Part shown: positions 9,243 through 18,954 of the stretch, one piece after another
Position numbering within the stretch: the stretch's first letter is position 1
Layout: each line of letters begins with the position of its first letter
Source of the DNA: Mycobacterium sp. 852013-51886_SCH5428379
GTDB lineage: Bacteria > Actinomycetota > Actinomycetes > Mycobacteriales > Mycobacteriaceae
Direction: 5' to 3'
DNA: 64,000 bases
Assembly (NCBI RefSeq): GCF_001665575.1
Contig: NZ_LZSU01000003.1
Span: 1 to 64,000 of the forward strand
Notes under the pieces: model-generated
Database searches by the model: none
Told to the model about the DNA's origin: nothing
Seen by the model: only the letters and a program-made list of their open reading frames with translations
Position numbers and translations under genes: made by a program

Positions 9243-9971
9243 ATGGCCGGCTGGGAGATCTTCTGGGACGTGGCCCCGTACGTCACGTTGGCGATCGTCG
9301 CCGTAGGCATCTGGTGGCGCTACCGCTACGACAAGTTCGGCTGGACCACGCGGTCGTCGCAGCTGTACGAATCGCGGCTGCTGCGGATCGGCAGCCCGAT
9401 GTTCCACTTCGGCATCCTGGTGGTGATCGTCGGCCACATCATCGGCCTGGTCATTCCGGAATCGTGGACCGACCTCGTGATGAGCGATCACGTCTACCAC
9501 GTACAGGCTTTGGTGCTCGGGTCGATCGCCGGCGTCACCACCCTGACCGGAATCGCGTTGCTCGTGTACCGGCGCCGCACGACCGGTCCGGTGTTCATGG
9601 CCACCACCCGCAACGACAAGGTGATGTACCTGGCGCTGGTGCTGGCGATCGTCGCGGGGTTGGCCTGCACGCTGATCGGCGCGACACCGGTGGGCGCCGA
9701 ACACGACTACCGGCAGTCCGTGTCGCCGTGGTTCCGGTCGATCTGGATCCTGCAGCCGCGCGGTGACCTGATGGCGCAGGCGCCGCTGTGGTTCCACATC
9801 CACGTGATCATCGCGCTGGTGTTGTTCTGCCTGTGGCCGTTCACCCGGCTGGTGCACGTGTTCAGTGCCCCGATCGGGTATCTGTTCCGCCCGTACATCG
9901 TCTACCGCAGCCGCGACGTGTCCCCGAAGGGTGAGCTGGTCGGCTCGCATCCGCCCCGCCGAGGCTGGTGA
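9243..9971 (+). CDS. narI: Respiratory nitrate reductase gamma subunit (cytochrome b)
   Basis: A 242-aa membrane subunit with five transmembrane helices that oxidises menaquinol through two b hemes. Histidine-bearing helices are visible (FHFGILVVIVGHIIGLVIPE near residues 55-75, and WFHIHVIIALVLFCLWPFTR with LVHVF near 180-205). It starts one base after the narJ stop and ends the nar operon; a SigF-type promoter for the next gene begins immediately behind it. Confidence 0.93.
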   Translation: MAGWEIFWDVAPYVTLAIVAVGIWWRYRYDKFGWTTRSSQLYESRLLRIGSPMFHFGILVVIVGHIIGLVIPESWTDLVMSDHVYHVQALVLGSIAGVTTLTGIALLVYRRRTTGPVFMATTRNDKVMYLALVLAIVAGLACTLIGATPVGAEHDYRQSVSPWFRSIWILQPRGDLMAQAPLWFHIHVIIALVLFCLWPFTRLVHVFSAPIGYLFRPYIVYRSRDVSPKGELVGSHPPRRGW

Positions 9972-9972
9972 T

Positions 9973-9997
9973 GGTTTGGATCTCCCGAAAGTGGGTA
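9973..9997 (+). promoter_or_regulatory. SigF-type promoter of the GAF gene
   Basis: GGTTT at 9973-9977 and GGGTA at 9993-9997 are separated by 15 bases, an exact match to the mycobacterial SigF consensus GGTTT-n15-17-GGGTA. The predicted start of transcription is a few bases before GTG 10008, so the transcript would be nearly leaderless. Start-site mapping or a SigF-dependence test would settle it. Confidence 0.6.
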
Positions 9998-10007
9998 CGT
10001 CGCCGCG

Positions 10008-10493
10008 GTGACCGGTGACAGCAGCCTCCGCGCCGCCCTCGACAGGGCGGGCGTGCTCGCCGTCGACGCCGTCGAAGGCGCCGACCACGCCGGTATCACC
10101 GTCGCGCGGGCCGACGGATCGATCCGCTGCCTCGCCGCCACGGATGTCCAGGCTTTGGTACTCACCAACATCGCCCGACGCTGCAGGCAGGGCCCGGCCT
10201 TCGATCTGCTCGCCGCCGGCCGGTCTCTGCTGATCGCCGATCTCGCTCGGGACTCCCGCTGGCCGGAGTTCGCGGCGGACGCGCTCACGGCCACGCCCGT
10301 GCGCGCCCTACTGGCGCAGAAGGTCGTCCACCACGGTGACACGTGCGCGGTGTTGACGCTCTACAGCGACCGGCCCGGCGCGTTCGGCGAGCATGCGATC
10401 CACGACAGCTCTCGGTATGTGGCGCAGGTGGCGCAGATCATGGCCGCCGAGCATGCGCCCGCCGGGGGCCGGCTGGCTACGGCCGCGCACTAG
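10008..10493 (+). CDS. Stand-alone GAF-domain protein
   Basis: A 161-aa protein consisting of one GAF fold (AGITVARADGSIRCLAATD, then RCRQGPAFDLL, DSRWPEF and VLTLYSDRPGAF). It resembles the N-terminal half of mycobacterial GAF-ANTAR proteins but ends before any ANTAR helices, so it lacks an obvious RNA-binding output. A ligand-sensing or stress role is inferred only. The SigF-type promoter at 9973 suggests stationary-phase or stress expression. Its stop overlaps by four bases the convergent chelatase gene. Confidence 0.7.
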   Translation: MTGDSSLRAALDRAGVLAVDAVEGADHAGITVARADGSIRCLAATDVQALVLTNIARRCRQGPAFDLLAAGRSLLIADLARDSRWPEFAADALTATPVRALLAQKVVHHGDTCAVLTLYSDRPGAFGEHAIHDSSRYVAQVAQIMAAEHAPAGGRLATAAH

Positions 10494-11173
10494 GCCGCAA
10501 CGGGTAACCGCGCGCGGCGGAACCGGCTGGCGATCAACCGCACCAGACCCGGATGGGTGCCGAGCGGATCGGTGACGACGTCCGCACCCGAGGCGCGCAG
10601 GCGGTCCTGGAACAGCCCCTCCGACAGCAGATATGAGGCGACCACCACGCGGCGGCCGCTGCGCACGCGGACCGCGGCCACGGCGTCGGCGATGCGCGGC
10701 GTCCCGGTGGCGGCGAACGCCAACTCGACCCGCCCGCCCGTCAGGGCCGACAGCCACGTCGCGGTGGTGTGCAGATCACGTAGCGCGCCCCGGTCGGAGG
10801 TGCCCGCCGCGGCCAGAATCACCGAATCATCAGGGCGCCAACCGGATTCGATGAGCCGGTCGCTGAGCACCCGCACCAGCTGGGGGTCGGGTCCCAGCGC
10901 GGCGGCCACCGTCACATCGGGATGGCCGCTGGCCTCGATGTGCTCCGGGATGTCGGTACGGACGTGGTACCCGCGGGACAGGAACGCCGGGACCAGCACC
11001 GCGGGCCCGTCGCAGGTCCGTTGTAGCACGTCGGCCGGACTGGGGCCGACCACGTCGACGAACGCGACGTCGACCGGTTGGTCGAGGGTGCCGGCGACCC
11101 GGTCGGCGATTCGCTCGATCAGCGCCACGCCACTGGCCTTGCGGGTGCCGTGAGCGACGAGGATGCGCCTCAC
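10490..11173 (-). CDS. Sirohydrochlorin chelatase-family protein (CbiX/SirB; Rv0259c-like)
   Basis: A 227-aa protein opening with the ferrochelatase-like motif ILVAHGTRKASG and containing a second half-domain (VILAAAGTSDRGALRDL). The family inserts iron (or cobalt) into sirohydrochlorin; siroheme is the cofactor of assimilatory nitrite and sulfite reductases. It is the last gene of narK3-nnaR-chelatase, overlapping nnaR by four bases, as in M. tuberculosis Rv0261c-Rv0259c. A role in supplying siroheme for nitrite reduction follows from that context. Confidence 0.82.
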   Translation of the reverse strand: MRRILVAHGTRKASGVALIERIADRVAGTLDQPVDVAFVDVVGPSPADVLQRTCDGPAVLVPAFLSRGYHVRTDIPEHIEASGHPDVTVAAALGPDPQLVRVLSDRLIESGWRPDDSVILAAAGTSDRGALRDLHTTATWLSALTGGRVELAFAATGTPRIADAVAAVRVRSGRRVVVASYLLSEGLFQDRLRASGADVVTDPLGTHPGLVRLIASRFRRARLPVAA

Positions 11174-12354
11174 GGCGCCCCCGACCCGTCGGCCGGGTCA
11201 TGCGCCAGATCCTGGTCGATGGCCAGCCGGTATCCGCGTTTGACGACGGTGGCCACGATGCGTTTGTCGCCCAGCGCGGTGCGCAACCGCAGCACCGCGG
11301 TCTCCACGGCGTGGGTGTCGGTGCCGCCGCCGGGCAGCGCGCGGAGCAGATCGGTGCGGGACACCACCGCGCCCGGATGGTGGGCGAGCGCACGGATCGT
11401 GGCCATCGCCGCCGGCGAGAGGGATTTGACCTCGCCGTCGACCAGCACGCAGGTACCGCGGATCTCCAGCAGGTGTCCGGCGACCCGGATGGTGCGGGCC
11501 TGCAGCAGCGGCAGTTCGTCGGTGATGTGCCGCGCCAGGGCGCCCAACCGCATCCGTTCGGGGGCCGACGTGGGTACCCCGAGGCGCACCAGCGGACGCG
11601 CTGTCACCGGCCCGACGCACATCGCGTGGACGTTGGTGCGCAGCGCCCTCAGCACCTGCTCGGCGACACCGAGTTCGCCGGCCCGCATCAGCACCGAGGC
11701 CACCGCGGGGGCCGAGGTGAAGCTGACGGCGTCGAACTTCTCCTCGGCGATACCGTGGACCAGCTGATCGAACTCGCCGTCCCGCGGGGCCGGGCGCCAG
11801 CGGTAGACCCGGATGGGGACGACGTCGGCACCCGCGGCGCGCAACTCGTCGAGGAACTCCGGGAACGGATCCCACTCGTCGGTCGCGCCGTGCAGCTGGA
11901 CGGCGATGCGCCGGCCGCGGATGCCGCCCTTGAGCAGATAGGCCAGCACCTCGCGGGAGGACTCCGAATCCGGTGACCACTCCTCGGGCAGGCCCGCTGC
12001 CCGCAGCGCGCCGGTTGCCTTCGGTCCGCGCGAGACGATGCGGGCCTTCTCCAGTGCGCGGGTCAGTTCTGCGGCCACCCCCCACCCGTCGGCGGCGGCG
12101 ATCCAGCCGCGGAAGCCGATTCCGGTGGTGGCGACCACGATGTCGGGCGGGACGTCGGTCAGCGCCTGGGTGTTGGCGCGCAGTTCCTCGTCATCGGGCA
12201 GCGGCACCATCGTGATGGCGGCCGCGCACGTCACCGCCGCCCCGCGGCGGCGCAGCAGTGCGGCCAGCTCCTCGGCGCGGCGGGCGGAGGTCACCGCCAC
12301 GCGGAAGCCGGTGAGCGGCGCCCAGTCAGGCTCACTCATGGTCGGCTCACTCAT
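11170..12354 (-). CDS. nnaR: HemD-like/winged-helix regulator of nitrate-nitrite use (NnaR; Rv0260c-like)
   Basis: A 394-aa fusion. Residues about 15-270 are a uroporphyrinogen-III synthase-like fold (FRVAVTSARRAEELAALLRR; DIVVATTGIGFRGW; FTSAPAV). Residues about 285-380 are an OmpR-type winged helix (SLSPAAMATIRALAHHPGAV, then DTHAVETAVLRLRTALG). This architecture is that of NnaR, reported as required for nitrate/nitrite assimilation in mycobacteria and related actinobacteria; it is unlikely to be the housekeeping HemD. Two equivalent starts exist because an 11-base stretch containing ATG is duplicated (12354 and 12339). It lies 34 bases behind narK3. Confidence 0.85.
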   Translation of the reverse strand: MSEPTMSEPDWAPLTGFRVAVTSARRAEELAALLRRRGAAVTCAAAITMVPLPDDEELRANTQALTDVPPDIVVATTGIGFRGWIAAADGWGVAAELTRALEKARIVSRGPKATGALRAAGLPEEWSPDSESSREVLAYLLKGGIRGRRIAVQLHGATDEWDPFPEFLDELRAAGADVVPIRVYRWRPAPRDGEFDQLVHGIAEEKFDAVSFTSAPAVASVLMRAGELGVAEQVLRALRTNVHAMCVGPVTARPLVRLGVPTSAPERMRLGALARHITDELPLLQARTIRVAGHLLEIRGTCVLVDGEVKSLSPAAMATIRALAHHPGAVVSRTDLLRALPGGGTDTHAVETAVLRLRTALGDKRIVATVVKRGYRLAIDQDLAHDPADGSGAP

Positions 12355-12388
12355 GAACCCTGTCTATGCACGTCATGTTTCGGTCTGG

Positions 12389-13792
12389 TTACCCAGTCAT
12401 TGCCGAGGCATGTCGCTGCCCGGCGGGGGTGGTGAGCTCGGTCGCGTTCGGCCGGCGCACGTACCGGTGCCAGGTGACGATCGAGGCGAGCACGTAGAAG
12501 GCCGCGAACGCCCAGAACGCCGCGGTGGCCGACCCGCTGCTCAGATACGACTGGCGCAGCGCCAGGTTGATGCCGACTCCGCCGAGGGCGCCCACGGCGC
12601 CGGCGAAACCGATCAGCGCACCGGACATGGCACGCGACCACGCCACCCGGTCCGCCTCGCTGACGGCGAGCGAGCGACTGCGGGCCTCGAAGATCGACGG
12701 GATCATCTTGTACACCGAGCCGTTGCCGATACCGGACAGCAGGAACAGCGCGATGAACCCGATGACGTAGCCGGTCATCGTCGCGGTGGTGGCCGCACCG
12801 GCGCTGGCGTCGTCGAGCGTGCTGACGGTGACCAGGATGCCCGCGGCGAGGATCATGCCGGCGAAGACGACGAGTGTGACCCGGCCGCCGCCGATACGGT
12901 CGGCCAGCTTGCCGCCGTAGACCCGGGACAGCGAGCCGAGCAGCGGACCGATGAACGCGATCTGCGCGGCGTGCAGCGACGCTTCGGCTGCGGTCTGCCC
13001 GCCCGCGGCGAAGTTGATCTGCAGAACCTGGCCGAAGGCGAACGCGAAGCCGATGAACGAGCCGAACGTGCCGATGTAGAGCAGCGAGATGACCCACGTA
13101 TCCTTCACTCGGAGAATCTCTTTCATCGCCGAGGAGTCGATCCGGTGCTGTTCGAGGTTGTCCATGTACAGCGCGGCGCCGATACCCGCGACGGCGAGTG
13201 CGACGAGGTAGACCGCGCACACCCAGTACGGCTGGCGGTTGCCCGCGACAGCGATGACGAGCAGACCGACCAGCTGAACCATCGGCACACCGATGTTGCC
13301 GCCGCCGGCGTTGAGTCCCAGCGCCCAGCCCTTGAGCCGCTGCGGATAGAAGGCGTTGATGTTCGTCATCGACGACGCGAAGTTGCCGCCGCCGAACCCG
13401 GCCAGCGCCGCGCATAGTAGGTACGGCCACAGCGGCAACCCCGGGTTGGCGAGCAGCAGCATGGTGCCGACGGTGGGGATCAGGAGGACGAACGCGGAGA
13501 ACACCGTCCAGTTGCGACCGCCGAAGCGGGCGGTGGCCAGCGTGTAGGGGATCCGCAGACACGCGCCGACCAGTGTGGCGGTGGCGCCGAGCAGGAACTT
13601 GTCGCCCGCGGAGAAGCCGTACACGCTCTCGGGCATGAACAGCACCATCACCGACCAGATGGACCAGACGGAGAAGCCGATGTGTTCGGCGGCCACCGAC
13701 CAGATCAGGTTGCGGCGCGCGATGAACTTGTTCCCGGCCTCCCAGGCGACGACATCTTCGGGATCCCAGTCGGTGATGCGATGCGACGACAT
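12389..13792 (-). CDS. narK3: Nitrate/nitrite MFS transporter (NarK3-like)
   Basis: A 467-aa 12-helix transporter of the longer NarK type with a hydrophilic N-terminus (ITDWDPEDVVAWEAGNKFIA). NNP signatures GFGGGNFASSMTNINAFYP and LGLNAGGGNIGVPMVQL are present. It is first in a minus-strand operon with nnaR and the chelatase, matching M. tuberculosis narK3 (Rv0261c). The start codon sits 7 bases after a TAACGT -10-like hexamer, so the message may be leaderless. It is clearly distinct from the shorter narK at 2033. Confidence 0.88.
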   Translation of the reverse strand: MSSHRITDWDPEDVVAWEAGNKFIARRNLIWSVAAEHIGFSVWSIWSVMVLFMPESVYGFSAGDKFLLGATATLVGACLRIPYTLATARFGGRNWTVFSAFVLLIPTVGTMLLLANPGLPLWPYLLCAALAGFGGGNFASSMTNINAFYPQRLKGWALGLNAGGGNIGVPMVQLVGLLVIAVAGNRQPYWVCAVYLVALAVAGIGAALYMDNLEQHRIDSSAMKEILRVKDTWVISLLYIGTFGSFIGFAFAFGQVLQINFAAGGQTAAEASLHAAQIAFIGPLLGSLSRVYGGKLADRIGGGRVTLVVFAGMILAAGILVTVSTLDDASAGAATTATMTGYVIGFIALFLLSGIGNGSVYKMIPSIFEARSRSLAVSEADRVAWSRAMSGALIGFAGAVGALGGVGINLALRQSYLSSGSATAAFWAFAAFYVLASIVTWHRYVRRPNATELTTPAGQRHASAMTG

Positions 13793-13799
13793 GGCCGAA

Positions 13800-13805
13800 A
13801 CGTTA
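13800..13805 (-). promoter_or_regulatory. Leaderless-type -10 element of narK3
   Basis: On the minus strand TAACGT (TAnnnT) is followed by 7 bases and then the narK3 ATG at 13792, the spacing seen for leaderless mycobacterial transcripts. A second TAAC lies 14 bases further upstream (minus strand), forming a TAAC-n10-TAAC direct repeat whose spacing does not fit the GlnR AC-n9-AC pattern. Confidence 0.35.
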
Positions 13806-13912
13806 GGAAGCGCTCGTTACCTCAAGGCGCTCGGCGATGTCTCGTGCGTGAAATCATGCTCACCTGATCGGCAGCGAAGCTGTGAGGAGTGCCGCCCGCC
13901 TCGCCGCCATGG

Positions 13913-14494
<582 letters not shown>

Positions 14495-14549
14495 CTACCA
14501 GCGGTGGGTGCCTCTCACAACGCTATTCGGGGGCATTCGGGGCGCCGGG

Positions 14550-15488
14550 TCATGTGATCGACCAGAATTCGAGCAATGTCCGCACCGCGGCCACCAGTGG
14601 CAGCGGTTGGTCCAGCATCGGGTGGTGTCCGGCCTCGGCCAGTTCCACGAACGGCCCGCGCAGCTGCAACATCGAGCGGATCTGCTCGGCCATGTCCGGT
14701 GGCACGAGCCCGTTCTCGCACCGCAGATATCCGACGCGGCAGGGTAGCCGGGTGAAAGTGTCGCCGACGAGCTCCTGTTCGCCCGGGGTGTGCGCGAGCA
14801 GTTCGCCGCTGAAGATCTGCGAATCGAACTTCCACGCCCACCCGTCGTCGGTGCGGCGCACCGACTGCCTGGCGATGTGGTCATCAATATAGGGCAGCGT
14901 GATGGGTTGTGTGGGAACAGCTTTGAAGCGCGCGAGGATCTCCGCCTCGGTTCGGTAGCTGTGCCGCCGTCGGCTGCGCAGCCGGTTCTCCTCCGGGGCG
15001 CGGTCACGCAGCGGCGAATCGAGGATCAGCACACTGTCGATCTCGGTGCCGTGGCGCGTGGCGGCGGCCGAGGTCACCCAGCCACCCATGCTGTGGCCGA
15101 CGATGGTCGGTCGAGCCGAGGAACGGGACACCGTCGCCGCGGCGAGGACTTCGCGGGCCCAGAGGGAGACCGCATAGCTCGTGCGGGCGCCGCTGTCGCC
15201 GTGTCCGCTCAGATCGGGTGCGATGACGTGATGGGTGGCGGTGAAGAACGGCGCGATGTGATCCCACCACCCGGAGTGCGCGCCGCCGCCGTGGACGAAC
15301 ACCAGCGGTGGGTTGTGGGGTTCACCCCATGCCCGGACGTGGATGGGGCAGTTCTCGACGTCGACGGTGTGGCGTTGCGGCTGCTGCCCCACGGCGGCCA
15401 GGAACCAGTCCGGCGCATCGGTCGGCGCGGGTGGGTCCGCCCCGCGCCCGCGTCGGAACAGGCGTTTCACCCGGCTATTCTGCACCAT
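14550..15488 (-). CDS. Alpha/beta hydrolase
   Basis: A 312-aa alpha/beta-hydrolase fold protein with oxyanion [13 protein letters not shown], the nucleophile elbow GHSMGG and a C-terminal catalytic His in [11 protein letters not shown]. The N-terminus is short and basic with no signal peptide, so it is probably cytoplasmic. Substrate unknown. Its first 14 bases overlap kipA, making it a likely part of the kipI-kipA operon. It occupies the place where a third 5-oxoprolinase subunit (PxpA/LamB-YcsF) might be expected, but it is not related to that family. Confidence 0.78.
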   Translation of the reverse strand: MVQNSRVKRLFRRGRGADPPAPTDAPDWFLAAVGQQPQRHTVDVENCPIHVRAWGEPHNPPLVFVHGGGAHSGWWDHIAPFFTATHHVIAPDLSGHGDSGARTSYAVSLWAREVLAAATVSRSSARPTIVGHSMGGWVTSAAATRHGTEIDSVLILDSPLRDRAPEENRLRSRRRHSYRTEAEILARFKAVPTQPITLPYIDDHIARQSVRRTDDGWAWKFDSQIFSGELLAHTPGEQELVGDTFTRLPCRVGYLRCENGLVPPDMAEQIRSMLQLRGPFVELAEAGHHPMLDQPLPLVAAVRTLLEFWSIT

Positions 15489-16368
15489 CCCGCAGTGGCC
15501 GGCGCGGCCGCGACCAGTGCAGCCGGACTGTCTGCCCGGGCCGGGTCTGAGCCACTTTGTCGACGTCGTCGTCAGTCACCACGCCGATCACTGGGTAGCC
15601 GCCCGTCACCGGGTGATCGGGTCCGAGGATCACCGGAAAACCGTTGGGGGGCACCTGGATCGCGCCGCGGGTGGCGCCTTCGCTGGGCAGCTGGCGGTCC
15701 GGCCGCCGGTACTCCAGCGGCATCCCGATCAACCGCATCCCCACCCGGTCGCTGTGGTTGGTGACCTGCCAGTTGGTGTGCACCAGCACGTCGGGGTCGA
15801 CGAACCAGTCGTCGCGAGGTCCGGGGACGACGTTCAGTTCGAGGACGTCGTCGTCGATGGCGGCCACGGGCGCCTGGTCGAGTTCGGGGAAGTCAGCGCT
15901 GTGGTCGCCGACCGGCAGCGTGTCGCCGCGGCGCAGGGGTTGCGGTCCGATGGCGGACATGACGTCGTAGCTTCGCGAGCCGAGGACGGGGTGCACGTCG
16001 AATCCGCCGCGCACCGCCAGATAGCTGCGCAGCCCGGACTGCGGCGTGCCCAGCGTGATCACGTCGCCGTCGTGGGCGTAGTGGACGCTGTTGCTGCCGA
16101 ACGGTTTTCCGTTCACCGCCGGTGAGGTGTCGGCACCCGTCACGGCGACCGCGACGTCACCGCCGTGCACGCGGGCGGTGAACCCACCCAGCATGACCTC
16201 GACGGTTGCGTGGTCGCCCGGGTTGGCGACCAGCCGGTTGGCCAGCGTGTGGGCGCGGCGGTCGGCGGCGCCCGAGCGGGTGACGCCCATGTGCGCGAGG
16301 CCGGGTCTGCCGAGGTCCTCGACCAGGGCGAGTGGTCCGGTGTTCAGGACCTCCAAGGTGATGGTCAT
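15475..16368 (-). CDS. pxpC: 5-oxoprolinase subunit C / KipA-like biotin-dependent carboxylase family protein
   Basis: A 297-aa KipA/AHS2-domain protein ([19 protein letters not shown] at the start; [19 protein letters not shown] and [12 protein letters not shown] near the end). With KipI it forms the ATP-dependent 5-oxoproline opening complex in organisms that also have PxpA, and KipI alone inhibits KinA in Bacillus. It starts 10 bases after kipI. Equivalent to M. tuberculosis Rv0263c. No PxpA gene is seen in the window. Confidence 0.85.
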   Translation of the reverse strand: MTITLEVLNTGPLALVEDLGRPGLAHMGVTRSGAADRRAHTLANRLVANPGDHATVEVMLGGFTARVHGGDVAVAVTGADTSPAVNGKPFGSNSVHYAHDGDVITLGTPQSGLRSYLAVRGGFDVHPVLGSRSYDVMSAIGPQPLRRGDTLPVGDHSADFPELDQAPVAAIDDDVLELNVVPGPRDDWFVDPDVLVHTNWQVTNHSDRVGMRLIGMPLEYRRPDRQLPSEGATRGAIQVPPNGFPVILGPDHPVTGGYPVIGVVTDDDVDKVAQTRPGQTVRLHWSRPRRPLRDGAE

Positions 16369-16378
16369 GGTCGCCTCC

Positions 16379-17047
16379 TCAGCCGACGGACCGGAACTGG
16401 ACCCACATACCCGGCATGATCAGCGCCGGGTTCTCGCGATCGACGTCCCACAGCGCGGCGTCGGTGCGGCCGATCAGCTGCCAACCACCCGGCGATTCCC
16501 GCGGATAGACGCCGCTGAACTCGCCGGCGAGTCCGACGGATCCGGCGGGCACCTTGGTGCGCGGTTCCGCGCGGCGGGGGACGTGCAGACGTTCGTCACC
16601 GCCGACGAGATAGGCGAAGCCCGGAGCGAAGCCGCCGAACCCCGCGCGGTACAGCGTCCCGGTGTGGGCGGCGACGATCTCGTCGGTGGCGAGTCCGGTG
16701 AGCCGGGCGACCTCGTCGAGGTCCGCCCCGTCGTAGACGACGTCGATCACCACGTCGGCTTCGTGCCCGGTGGGTTCGGCGGCATCGGCGACGGCGGATC
16801 GGTCGAGACGCAGTGCCGCCAGACGTTGCCGCGTCGGTGCGCGGTATCGGGCACCGTCGAGCTTGACGAGTACGGTGCGCGAGGCCGGGACGATGTCGAG
16901 GACACCGGGGAGCGCGGCGCCGCGCACCGCTTCGGTCCACGCCAAAACCTCGGTGGTACTGCCGAATTGGAGAAGGAGCGCGTGATCGCCGTAGTCGACC
17001 ACGTCGCCGAGTGTCAGTGGTTTCATAACGTCCGATACTGCGGTCAT
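16379..17047 (-). CDS. pxpB: 5-oxoprolinase subunit B / KipI-like allophanate hydrolase subunit 1
   Basis: A 222-aa AHS1/KipI-domain protein ([62 protein letters not shown]), matching M. tuberculosis Rv0264c. ATG 17047 is used; TTG 17053 and ATG 17026 are also in frame. A TAGCTT hexamer five bases before ATG 17047 hints at a leaderless start, slightly shorter than usual spacing. It heads the kipI-kipA-hydrolase-aac group. Confidence 0.85.
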   Translation of the reverse strand: MTAVSDVMKPLTLGDVVDYGDHALLLQFGSTTEVLAWTEAVRGAALPGVLDIVPASRTVLVKLDGARYRAPTRQRLAALRLDRSAVADAAEPTGHEADVVIDVVYDGADLDEVARLTGLATDEIVAAHTGTLYRAGFGGFAPGFAYLVGGDERLHVPRRAEPRTKVPAGSVGLAGEFSGVYPRESPGGWQLIGRTDAALWDVDRENPALIMPGMWVQFRSVG

Positions 17048-17119
17048 ACCCAAAGCTACCGCCGAGTAAGGTACGCGTCCCGTCCTTGAGGACTTTGCCA
17101 GAGGTGCCTTAAAACACCC

Positions 17120-17800
17120 TCAGACCGCGGGTTGGTAGGTGGGCTCGCGGCGTTTGATGACGCCGATGACGCGGTAGGTCACCGGCAGCAGGGCGGCCTC
17201 GACGAGGGTCTTGTAGATCCAGCCGAGCGCGGCGTAGATCGCGAACGATCCCATGTCGCCGAATCCGATGATGGGCGCGGCGATCGCGCAGAACACCAGC
17301 GTGTCGGCGAACTGGCCGACGACGGTCGACCCGAGCAGTCGTGCCCACAGATGCTGTTCCTTCGTGCGTTGCTTGATCCGGACGACCATCCAGGCGTTGA
17401 CGAGCTGGCCGACGAGGAAACCCGACAGCCCGGCGATCGCCAGCCCGGAGATCGCCGCGACGGTCGACTCCAGCGCCTCCTGATTGGTGTAGTCCGCTGC
17501 GGCGGGCAGGTGCACGGTCGTCCACAGCACGAGGACGGCCAGCGCCTGCATCGCGAACCCGACGAGCACCGCGCGCCGGGCCGCCCGGAAGCCGTACACC
17601 TCGCTGAGCACGTCGCCGATGACGTAGGTGAGCGGGAACACCAGAAATCCGCCGTCGGTGAGCAGCGGTCCGAAGGCGACTCCCTTGGTGGCCGCGATGT
17701 TGGAGATGAGTACCAGTCCGGTGAACACCGCGACGAGCACCGGATAGATGCCTGAACCCACACTCGCGGAGCCGCGGTGCGCTGTCTCGGTGCTGGTCAC
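17120..17800 (-). CDS. Queuosine-precursor transporter family protein (YhhQ/VUT, DUF165)
   Basis: A 226-aa membrane protein with about six helices. The motifs LISNIAATKGVAFGP, FPLTYVIGDVLSEVYGFRAA and DTLVFCAIAA are typical of the YhhQ/VUT family, which imports preQ0/preQ1 or related deazapurines in enterobacteria. I found no preQ1-riboswitch-like element upstream. GTG 17800 is the start. It lies 44 bases behind the YeiH-type gene on the same strand. Confidence 0.82.
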   Translation of the reverse strand: MTSTETAHRGSASVGSGIYPVLVAVFTGLVLISNIAATKGVAFGPLLTDGGFLVFPLTYVIGDVLSEVYGFRAARRAVLVGFAMQALAVLVLWTTVHLPAAADYTNQEALESTVAAISGLAIAGLSGFLVGQLVNAWMVVRIKQRTKEQHLWARLLGSTVVGQFADTLVFCAIAAPIIGFGDMGSFAIYAALGWIYKTLVEAALLPVTYRVIGVIKRREPTYQPAV

Positions 17801-17844
17801 CGGGACATTCTCGCAGGCGTGCCCGGTTGGGGCCGAATCCGCGG

Positions 17845-18954
17845 TCAGCTCACCTGGAAGTCACCGAACAGCACCAACGCGAGCCCCAGCGCGACGACGA
17901 TGTTCACCACCGTGGCCGAGGCGAACAGCGCGATGGGCCGCCACCCGGCCTCGCGCAGGCCGCGCGCCGAGAACTCCAGCCCGATCGCCACGAACGCGAA
18001 GATCAGGAACCACGTCCGCAGATCGTTGACCGTGGCGATCGCCGCCTTGTCCCCGCCCCACTGCAGGTACAGCGTCCCGATGACCGAGGCGGCGATGAAG
18101 CCGAGCACGAACTTCGGGAACCGCTCCCAGAACTGACCGACGGTCGGGCGGGCGTCCGCATTGCGCTCGACCTTGAGGGCGAAGTAGGCGGTCAGCGCGA
18201 TCGCCACGATCCCGATCAATGCGTTCTGGGTGGTCTTGACGATGGTCGCGATCTGCAGCGCATCCTCGCCGGCGAGCGCGCCGGCCGCGGCGACCGCGGC
18301 GGTGGTGTCGATGTTGCCGCCGATCCACGCGCCGGCGACCGCGTCGGGCAGGCCGAAGACGCCGGCCAGCCACGGCAGCAGAAAGATCGACGGCAACGCG
18401 AAGACGATCACCAGCGATGCGGCGTAGGCGAGCTGTTCGCGTTTGGCCTGCACTGCGCCGGCCGCGGCGATGGCCGCGCTGACCCCGCAGATCGACACGG
18501 CGGAGGCGAGCAGGGCCCGCAGTTTGTCGTCGAGGCCGAGCCGTCCGCCGAGCCACCAGGTGAAGCCGAAGACGATCGTGATGAGCAGCAGCGCCTGGAT
18601 GATGGCCGGCCCTGCCGCGGTGACGAGCAGCTTCAAGTTGATCGACGCGCCGAGCAGCACCAGGCCGGTCTTGATGAAGAACTCGGTGCGGAAGCCGCCC
18701 GACAGTGCGTCACGCAGTGCGAGCCGGCTGAGCACGACGTTGCCGAGCAGCCCGAGGGCGATGGCGTAGACGGGGAACTCGACGGCCTTGGCGACGCGCT
18801 CGAACGACGTCCCGTCGGCCCACTCGGGGACCTGCGCCTCGAGGAAGCGGGTGGCGGCGCCGAGCGCCACGACCACGGCGACACCCGCGACGGCATAACC
18901 GATTCCACCGCTGCGGCGCGCACCGGTCTCGGGGTGGGTGGCCTGTTCGGTCAC
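17845..18954 (-). CDS. YeiH/PSE-family putative sulfate (anion) exporter
   Basis: A 369-aa polytopic protein with about ten helices. Family signatures GLVLLGASINLKLLV, AVSICGVSAAIAA, WIGGNIDTTAAVAAAG and FVAIGLEFSARGL are clear. The family is annotated as putative sulfate exporters, with little direct biochemistry. GTG 18954 is chosen because it overlaps by four bases (GTGA) the stop of a 29-codon ORF upstream; starting further upstream would give a basic, Arg/Pro-rich extension that is that small ORF read in another frame. Confidence 0.82.
   Translation of the reverse strand: MTEQATHPETGARRSGGIGYAVAGVAVVVALGAATRFLEAQVPEWADGTSFERVAKAVEFPVYAIALGLLGNVVLSRLALRDALSGGFRTEFFIKTGLVLLGASINLKLLVTAAGPAIIQALLLITIVFGFTWWLGGRLGLDDKLRALLASAVSICGVSAAIAAAGAVQAKREQLAYAASLVIVFALPSIFLLPWLAGVFGLPDAVAGAWIGGNIDTTAAVAAAGALAGEDALQIATIVKTTQNALIGIVAIALTAYFALKVERNADARPTVGQFWERFPKFVLGFIAASVIGTLYLQWGGDKAAIATVNDLRTWFLIFAFVAIGLEFSARGLREAGWRPIALFASATVVNIVVALGLALVLFGDFQVS

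Noticed and set aside
11170..12354. Housekeeping uroporphyrinogen-III synthase (hemD)
   Set aside because: The C-terminal winged helix and linkage to narK3 and the chelatase indicate the NnaR regulator instead.
13800..13822. GlnR box before narK3
   Set aside because: A TAAC-n10-TAAC repeat exists but the AC-to-AC spacing is 12 rather than 9 bases, and one copy is the likely -10 element.
17085..17119. Terminator behind the YhhQ-type gene
   Set aside because: GAGGGTG and CACCTC can pair only with a bulge around a TTTTAAGG loop; too weak to annotate.
17801..17844. preQ1 riboswitch before the YhhQ-type transporter
   Set aside because: Only 44 bases separate it from the previous gene and no pseudoknot-capable stem plus A-rich tail is seen.
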